The notes beneath the pieces were generated by a model, which saw only the letters and a program-made list of their open reading frames with translations, was not told the DNA's origin and searched no databases. Source: Chryseobacterium cucumeris (lineage in GTDB: Bacteria; Bacteroidota; Bacteroidia; Flavobacteriales; Weeksellaceae). From it: a stretch of 64,000 nt of DNA. Shown one piece after another: positions 60,101 to 64,000 of the stretch; the stretch's first letter is position 1; every line of letters starts with the position of its first letter. The position numbers were made by a program, and so were the translations under genes. The stretch lies in assembly GCF_001593385.1 (NCBI RefSeq), contig NZ_LUVZ01000046.1, forward strand, positions 124,001-188,000, read 5' to 3'.

Positions 60101-60393
60101 GCGAAGAACTCCTTAAGGCTTTTGATGTTACAGGAACCATCCAGTGGGAGCGAAGAAAAACGTCTATCCGTGGAAACTTCTCATTTATCAATAACGATTT
60201 TACAGGAAACAATTTCAGTATCGTAGGAAACCAGATGCTGGATGGGCTTAAACCTGGAAAAAACCAGGTGTGGAGTGTGTTTATCCAACAGGCTATCAAC
60301 TCATTCATCCAGCTGAACCTTAATTACGAAGGAAGAAACTCCGGTGACCGAACCATTCATATCGGAAGTATGCAGGTAAAAGCAAGCTTCTAA
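57166..60393 (+). CDS. Large outer-membrane protein of unknown function
   Basis: 1075 residues from a TTG start, with a signal peptide (MRNFVILFVLFFLGIFSGNA). The N-terminal 100 residues carry LAAKLEQDIFAKDTLDFIRT, then a repeated beta-strand pattern with Tyr and Asn turns throughout (SIIRGITFGNNQGQSVQSSM, RNYSRYLFTGKLEHQREKFK, GDYKIAQTTNNGRVFEYVG), ending in IHIGSMQVKASF with a C-terminal Phe. The whole resembles a barrel of more than twenty strands. A calcium-loop-like DYNGDGVQQLDEFEIAEY lies near residue 770. Not a TonB receptor (no plug). No family name recognised; proteins of this shape seem common in Flavobacteria. Confidence 0.75.
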   Translation: MRNFVILFVLFFLGIFSGNAQVFSWKNPNVPEDSIKRDSILAAKLEQDIFAKDTLDFIRTHNKIIIDEAVLAKNDKKRFLGELNSKGSIIRGITFGNNQGQSVQSSMDLQISGRLSKDVTILASISDHNLPIQADGYTQTLEEFDKIYMQLNIKDKSILRAGHLDLVEAKNYFAKYQRRSMGLQFQTEFGKENKTFVDISAGVARSEFHRIRFQGVEGNQGPYRLTGKNGEQFITLISGSEQVFIDGILMKRGENQDYIINYNTGEVTFTSFRPIFQQNFITISYNYANRNYSRYLFTGKLEHQREKFKVGFNWFMENDNKNAPLSLNLSKEDEQILAEAGNNPDLMYAPSGVITEYDVNKILYKLSPAGNFYEYSTDSSLTLYQVSFTYFGANQGDYKIAQTTNNGRVFEYVGPNGGDYRAVRKLPSPQKSQVYSLNSEYLLNEGKIGADISLSNYDVNLFSSKDSDQNMGYAWRIYGNKNFTKNTWKGTPSFEYQYIDRQFHILDRINDVEFSRDFNLTQEFNKKTQNRFTFSFLNKWNNKSTLNYRINYLNEQDSYKGIKNDLDFGWLTGKFFTKGNLSYLSTNATLQDTKFIRGGVSTEFTGKKGSWAIGGSMEHNEKKYNDTQLLDVTSFSWKEIFLQKKIGDSTRTKLLAKVYMRDNDSVRDNRLQNMNNILGIMAESQIIKTERTSLNALIHYRKFFYSGAEGEVTRNNDFVVGNILYNQQLFRNGMRLQAFYELGNGQEAQREFQYIKVTDGQGVYKWTDYNGDGVQQLDEFEIAEYSDLAQYIRVYTNSVRYIPSNKNKLQLALFVNPAIVFNSENGFLKRWNFNISLNSQNSFYKKEKVLVLNPFEKNSDQILKNQNILASVQFNPTDKSGWNGNYRFITNDNLINANFSNEEREQTSHFLNIGYWFNKEFRVDWENSIHDIQNSSQLFKTRDYRLNNFETKPKATYKFTDAIQAELSSAFRQKQRLDGEELLKAFDVTGTIQWERRKTSIRGNFSFINNDFTGNNFSIVGNQMLDGLKPGKNQVWSVFIQQAINSFIQLNLNYEGRNSGDRTIHIGSMQVKASF

Positions 60394-60543
60394 TTGTGGA
60401 CAACCGTAAGTGGGGAGTCAATCAAATCTCATATTCACTATTTAAAGTCTTTTTCTTTCCTCCAATTTCCAAAACAAAACAATCATTTAGGCCGATAGAT
60501 AATATCATAATTATGAATGTTCAGAATTTTGTAAATTTGCACC

Positions 60544-61539
60544 ATGATAAAAATAGGCAACATAGAACTGCCGGAATTTCCGCTTTTGCTGGCTCCGATG
60601 GAAGACGTAAGTGATCCTCCGTTCAGACGTTTGTGTAAAATGCATGGTGCAGATTTAATGTATTCGGAATTTATTTCTTCCGAAGGGTTGATTCGTGACG
60701 CTATCAAGAGTCGTAAAAAGCTGGATATTTTCGATTATGAAAGACCCGTTGGGATACAGATTTTTGGTGGTGACGAAGAAGCTATGGCTATGTCTGCAAG
60801 AATTGTTGAAACGGTAAATCCGGATTTAGTAGACATTAATTTTGGATGTCCTGTAAAAAAAGTTGTATGCAAAGGAGCAGGAGCTGGTGTTTTGAAAGAT
60901 ATTGATCTTATGGTGCGTCTTACAAAGGCTGTTGTAAGCTCTACTCATCTTCCTGTCACTGTAAAGACCCGTTTAGGATGGGACAGTACCAGCATTAATA
61001 TTGATGAAGTAGCAGAACGTCTGCAGGAAACAGGAATCAAAGCGCTTACCATACATGCAAGAACGCGTGCTCAAATGTACAAGGGTGAAGCAGACTGGGA
61101 ACATATTTCAAGAATTAAACAAAATCCTAATATTGAAATTCCAATTTTTGGAAATGGTGATATAGATTCTGCTGAAAAAGCATTAGAATATAAGCAAAAG
61201 TATGCCTGTGACGGTATTATGATCGGTCGTGCTGCTATTGGATATCCATGGATATTCAATGAAATCAAGCATTTCTTTAAAACAGGAGAGCATTTACCTG
61301 AACCTACTATTTCAGACCGGTTACTGGCTGTTCGTCAGCATGCAGAATGGAGTGCAGAATGGAAAGGAGAAAGATTAGGATTGGTTGAAATGAGACAACA
61401 TTACAGCAACTATTTCCGAGGAATTCCTCATTTCAAGGAGTTCAGAAAAAAATTCCTTGAAGTGTTTACCCTGGAAGAAATGAATAGCTTGATTAAAGAG
61501 ACCCAACAGTTCTATGAAGAATATCAGGCACAACTATAA
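60544..61539 (+). CDS. dusB: tRNA-dihydrouridine synthase
   Basis: Reduces uridines in tRNA to dihydrouridine with FMN and NADPH. 331 residues. LLAPMEDVSDPPFRRLCKMH binds FMN, VDINFGCPVKKVVCKGAGAG carries the catalytic Cys of GCP, TVKTRLGWD and IHARTRAQMYKGEADWEHI follow, and MIGRAAIGYPWIFNEI binds phosphate. The pattern fits DusB-like members. TAAATTTG (60532-60539) lies 4 bases before the ATG. A terminator follows. Confidence 0.94.
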   Translation: MIKIGNIELPEFPLLLAPMEDVSDPPFRRLCKMHGADLMYSEFISSEGLIRDAIKSRKKLDIFDYERPVGIQIFGGDEEAMAMSARIVETVNPDLVDINFGCPVKKVVCKGAGAGVLKDIDLMVRLTKAVVSSTHLPVTVKTRLGWDSTSINIDEVAERLQETGIKALTIHARTRAQMYKGEADWEHISRIKQNPNIEIPIFGNGDIDSAEKALEYKQKYACDGIMIGRAAIGYPWIFNEIKHFFKTGEHLPEPTISDRLLAVRQHAEWSAEWKGERLGLVEMRQHYSNYFRGIPHFKEFRKKFLEVFTLEEMNSLIKETQQFYEEYQAQL

Positions 61540-61542
61540 AAT

Positions 61543-61572
61543 AAAACCATCAGCTTTGCTGATGGTTTTTTT
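61543..61572. terminator. Terminator of dusB and deoC
   Basis: AAAACCATCAGC-TTT-GCTGATGGTTTT followed by T; it also gives a T-run on the minus strand for convergent deoC. Confidence 0.92.
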
Positions 61573-61589
61573 ATATTGAGAATTTAATA

Positions 61590-62333
61590 TTAATATCCTT
61601 CTGATGAAGATTCGTTTTTAATTAATCCCAGAGCTGAAGAGGTTCCAATTCTTTTAACTCCCATTTTAATCATTTTTTCAGCATCTTCAGGAGTTCTTAC
61701 TCCACCTGCTGCTTTTACAGGAAGTTTCCCGGCATTGCTGAGCATAATTGTTATTCCTTCAAAGGTTGCTCCGTTAGGCTTTCCTTCGGCAGTCTGATAA
61801 AATCCTGTAGATGATTTGACAAAAATTTTCGACAACTCATTTTCAGAAAAATTCTCTTCTGCCCAGGTAGAAATCTTTTTAGTAAGATCTGCAATTTGTT
61901 CATCTGTTAACGCTGCAATTTCAATAATCCATTTTGCAACTTTTTGATGTTCAAGAGATAATTTTGTACATTTTACAAATTCTTCTCTTACCAGTTCTAT
62001 ATCTCCCTGCAGATAAGCCGTGTAATTAATAACAAAATCTAATTCATCTGCCCCGTCTTCTATTGCTTTTGAAGCTTCTGCAAGTTTTTCATCAATAGAG
62101 TACGTTCCTTCGTGGAAACCTATTACAGTTCCTACTACAACATTTGAATTTCTTTCCTGAATAAATTTTTTGATCTCAGATACATAATCCGGCCGAATCA
62201 TCACGGCAAAAATATCATTGTCTATTGCTTCCTGAGCAAGTTCTTTATCTTTTTGAAGTGTTTCTTCGTGGGAAATACCTGACTGTTCTGGTGTTTTCAG
62301 GTAAGTTGAATCCAAATATTGGGCTATGTTCAT
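61590..62333 (-). CDS. deoC: Deoxyribose-phosphate aldolase
   Basis: Splits 2-deoxyribose 5-phosphate to glyceraldehyde 3-phosphate and acetaldehyde. 247 residues. The Schiff-base Lys is in FVKSSTGFYQTAEG, the second active Lys in VKAAGGVRTPEDAEKMIKMG, and VGTVIGFHEGTYSIDEK is the substrate loop. It starts 4 bases after the stop of an Lrp-type gene, so both are likely cotranscribed. No other nucleoside-salvage gene is present in the window. Confidence 0.95.
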   Translation of the reverse strand: MNIAQYLDSTYLKTPEQSGISHEETLQKDKELAQEAIDNDIFAVMIRPDYVSEIKKFIQERNSNVVVGTVIGFHEGTYSIDEKLAEASKAIEDGADELDFVINYTAYLQGDIELVREEFVKCTKLSLEHQKVAKWIIEIAALTDEQIADLTKKISTWAEENFSENELSKIFVKSSTGFYQTAEGKPNGATFEGITIMLSNAGKLPVKAAGGVRTPEDAEKMIKMGVKRIGTSSALGLIKNESSSEGY

Positions 62334-62337
62334 ATTA

Positions 62338-62808
62338 TTATACTTTCAATTGTCTGTAAATACCTTGTTCTAAAGATATAAAAGTTTCTGTTCTTGTTAC
62401 TCCCTTCAGCTTTTGAAGCTTACTAAGGATTTGCATTAAATGATCATTGTCTTTACAAAGCACTTTCAGGAAAATGGTATAATTTCCTGTAGTATAGTGG
62501 GCTTCCACTACTTCGTTGATATCATGCAAAGACTTTACCACTTCCGGATAATGGCTTGGCTGATCCAGAAATACACCGATGTAGGAAATCACTTTGTATC
62601 CAATTTTCTTAGGATTAAGAAATGAAATTGAATTTTCAATAACTCCTGCATGTTCGAGTTTTTTGATTCTTTGATGCACTGCAGTAGTGGAAATTCCGAC
62701 ATTTTTTGAAATGTGGGCTAAAGAAGTTTTAGCATTATCCATCAACATGTAGATAATTTCCTTGTCAATAGAATCTAAATGGTAGCTTGTGTTGCTCGAA
62801 TTTTTCAT
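62338..62808 (-). CDS. Lrp/AsnC family transcriptional regulator
   Basis: 156 residues. The N-terminal winged helix reads SIDKEIIYMLMDNAKTSLAH then ISTTAVHQRIKKLEHAGVI; the C-terminal RAM/ACT-like domain reads SYIGVFLDQPSHYPEVVKSL and VVEAHYTTGNYTIFLKVLCK. Typical small feast/famine regulator. It is followed by deoC after 4 bases and preceded by an exonuclease-like gene 27 bases upstream. Ligand unknown. Confidence 0.93.
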   Translation of the reverse strand: MKNSSNTSYHLDSIDKEIIYMLMDNAKTSLAHISKNVGISTTAVHQRIKKLEHAGVIENSISFLNPKKIGYKVISYIGVFLDQPSHYPEVVKSLHDINEVVEAHYTTGNYTIFLKVLCKDNDHLMQILSKLQKLKGVTRTETFISLEQGIYRQLKV

Positions 62809-62835
62809 TTTCTACTTTTTTATTATTTATGTTTT

Positions 62836-63771
62836 TTAATGTAAATTTTTAAATTTTACAAAAACCGGAAAGTGATCGCTATATCCACCTAAATACCGGG
62901 TACCGGCATAAGTTCTGAATGGCCGTCCTTCAAAATTTCTGGTTCTGCTGCGGATTTTTTCAGAATTAAATATATGGGCATCCTGAAAAGCCAGCGTCTT
63001 ATTATCAAGCAAAGATCTTGATATAATGATCTGATCATACAGCAATCCAGATTTATAATGAAAAGTAGAATAATTTCTTGTAGAAAACAATTGTTGAAAA
63101 GGGTTCATTAAAACCTTCTCATGGTCATTGTCATAGAGAATCTGTACTAAATTTTCATCATCCGGGTTTTCGTTAAAATCACCACACAATATAACATGCT
63201 CTTTATCAGCATTTAAAATTTTCATAATCCGTTCCCGTATTTCATTCAATATAAAGGTTCTTTTAGGTTTATTGATATCTTTTTCGCGCTTAGAGGGAAG
63301 ATGGGCGACAAAGACATTAATAATTTCCCCTTTATATTTAATTTTTGAAAAAAGTACGTCTCGGGTTGTGTCGTAATTTTCTGTGTTTTTATTTACTATT
63401 TCAAAAAAGAAAGTAATGGTTTCTGAATCGAGTACCTCTACTTTATTTTTATCATATAACATGGCTACATCCACTTTTCGTTCGTCCATAGAATTGTAAT
63501 GAACAATTCCGTATTCCGAATTAAAGGGCTCCATTTCTACTAGATCTTCCAAAACTTTCCTTCCGGAAACCTCAGATAATCCTATTACAAATGGTAATAC
63601 TTCATTATCCTCCTTCATCAACTGAAATACATGAGAGATTTTAAAAAGCTTATTTTTATATCTCTTTTCATCCCAATTCCTTAATCCTGACCGGGTAGGA
63701 TCTAATTTATGGACAGGTTTCGGATCGGGTAAAAATAAATTTTCAACATTATAAAAAGAGAACAGCTCCAT
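62836..63771 (-). CDS. Endonuclease/exonuclease/phosphatase family protein
   Basis: 311 residues, EEP fold. Motifs: FYNVENLFLPDPKPVHKLDP (N-terminal Asn and Glu of the metal site), GLSEVSGRKVLEDLVE with the catalytic Glu, VAHLPSKR, HVILCGDFNENPDDEN with Asp and Asn, and YSDHFPVFVKF with the catalytic Asp-His pair. No signal peptide. It could act on nucleic acid, inositol phosphates or phospholipid heads. First of a three-gene minus-strand set with the Lrp regulator and deoC. The 229 bases upstream, up to the window end, are AT-rich and show no gene. Confidence 0.9.
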   Translation of the reverse strand: MELFSFYNVENLFLPDPKPVHKLDPTRSGLRNWDEKRYKNKLFKISHVFQLMKEDNEVLPFVIGLSEVSGRKVLEDLVEMEPFNSEYGIVHYNSMDERKVDVAMLYDKNKVEVLDSETITFFFEIVNKNTENYDTTRDVLFSKIKYKGEIINVFVAHLPSKREKDINKPKRTFILNEIRERIMKILNADKEHVILCGDFNENPDDENLVQILYDNDHEKVLMNPFQQLFSTRNYSTFHYKSGLLYDQIIISRSLLDNKTLAFQDAHIFNSEKIRSRTRNFEGRPFRTYAGTRYLGGYSDHFPVFVKFKNLH

Positions 63772-64000
63772 CTACACTAATTTCTATACTTTTAATTTAT
63801 TATGTCCTTTTTACTTTAAGATGTAAATTTATTATTTTTTTTCAAATTTTAGTGATTTACCTCTAAAACAGTAAATCAATTTCCAATAAAAAACAATTCA
63901 AATATAGTAAAAAATACTAATGAAATAAGTCATTATGAATTAATTTTTCAACTATCCCACAGTTTCGATATATTAATCAAAATTGAGACAATATATAAAA

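Noticed and set aside
1..64000. Insertion sequences or prophage
   Set aside because: No transposase, integrase, phage structural gene or terminal-repeat pair flanking a coding unit was recognised; the inverted repeats seen bound only short non-coding elements.

Overview
The window looks like chromosomal DNA of a Chryseobacterium-like member of the Bacteroidota (Flavobacteriia, Weeksellaceae). The reasons are low GC, sparse Shine-Dalgarno sequences, promoters of the TTG-N19-22-TAnnTTTG type, type IX secretion (T9SS) parts and sorting domains, an astacin-like lipoprotein protease of the flavastacin kind, and small double-glycine-leader peptides with the N-terminus MKNLKKLNRK. No IS element, prophage, CRISPR array or rRNA was seen. 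Most of the window is core-genome gene order with short accessory stretches between. Several annotated starts were moved from upstream TTG codons to internal ATGs because a promoter, a terminator or a signal peptide decided the matter.

Layout. Bases 1-6742: end of fmt, a Crp/Fnr regulator, a RibBA whose cyclohydrolase half is degenerate, a luciferase-like oxidoreductase, an astacin protease and a PIF1-like helicase. Bases 6811-15094: a small lipoprotein, a 98-bp tandem repeat array, gamma carbonic anhydrase, an Nfu-type Fe-S carrier with a duplicated N-terminal domain, an FMN reductase, hemH, an M4 protease exported by T9SS, a T9SS plug-like protein and an MBL hydrolase. Bases 15346-21553: a trehalose locus (TonB-dependent receptor, GH37 trehalase, MFS carrier, divergent AraC regulator). 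Bases 22477-29461: a TetR-controlled tripartite RND pump with four copies of a 13-bp palindrome. Bases 29695-33431: miaA, yicC, gmk, nadA.

Bases 33483-34833 hold the most unusual part: six paralogous small peptides with a shared double-glycine-type leader and Cys-rich cores, with no processing transporter beside them. Directly next to them lies a threonine operon (thrA-thrB-thrC, then folB) preceded by a canonical promoter, a 33-residue Thr-rich leader peptide and alternative hairpins, which together read as a transcription attenuator. Bases 40283-46465: a DUF4403 protein, an RDD protein, tRNA-Cys, a CPBP-like protease, a glycosyltransferase and AT-rich gaps carrying hairpin plus micro-ORF modules. 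Bases 46521-52330: a polytopic membrane protein, aroC, two thioredoxin-fold proteins, YkvA, and an OPRT-OMPDC fusion of the eukaryotic UMP synthase type. Bases 52384-63771: an inactive M1-peptidase-like domain fused to a barrel, two T9SS cargo proteins, a 1075-residue outer-membrane protein, dusB, and an EEP nuclease / Lrp / deoC cluster.

All functional statements come from reading motifs by eye. No database search, structure prediction or folding calculation was run.
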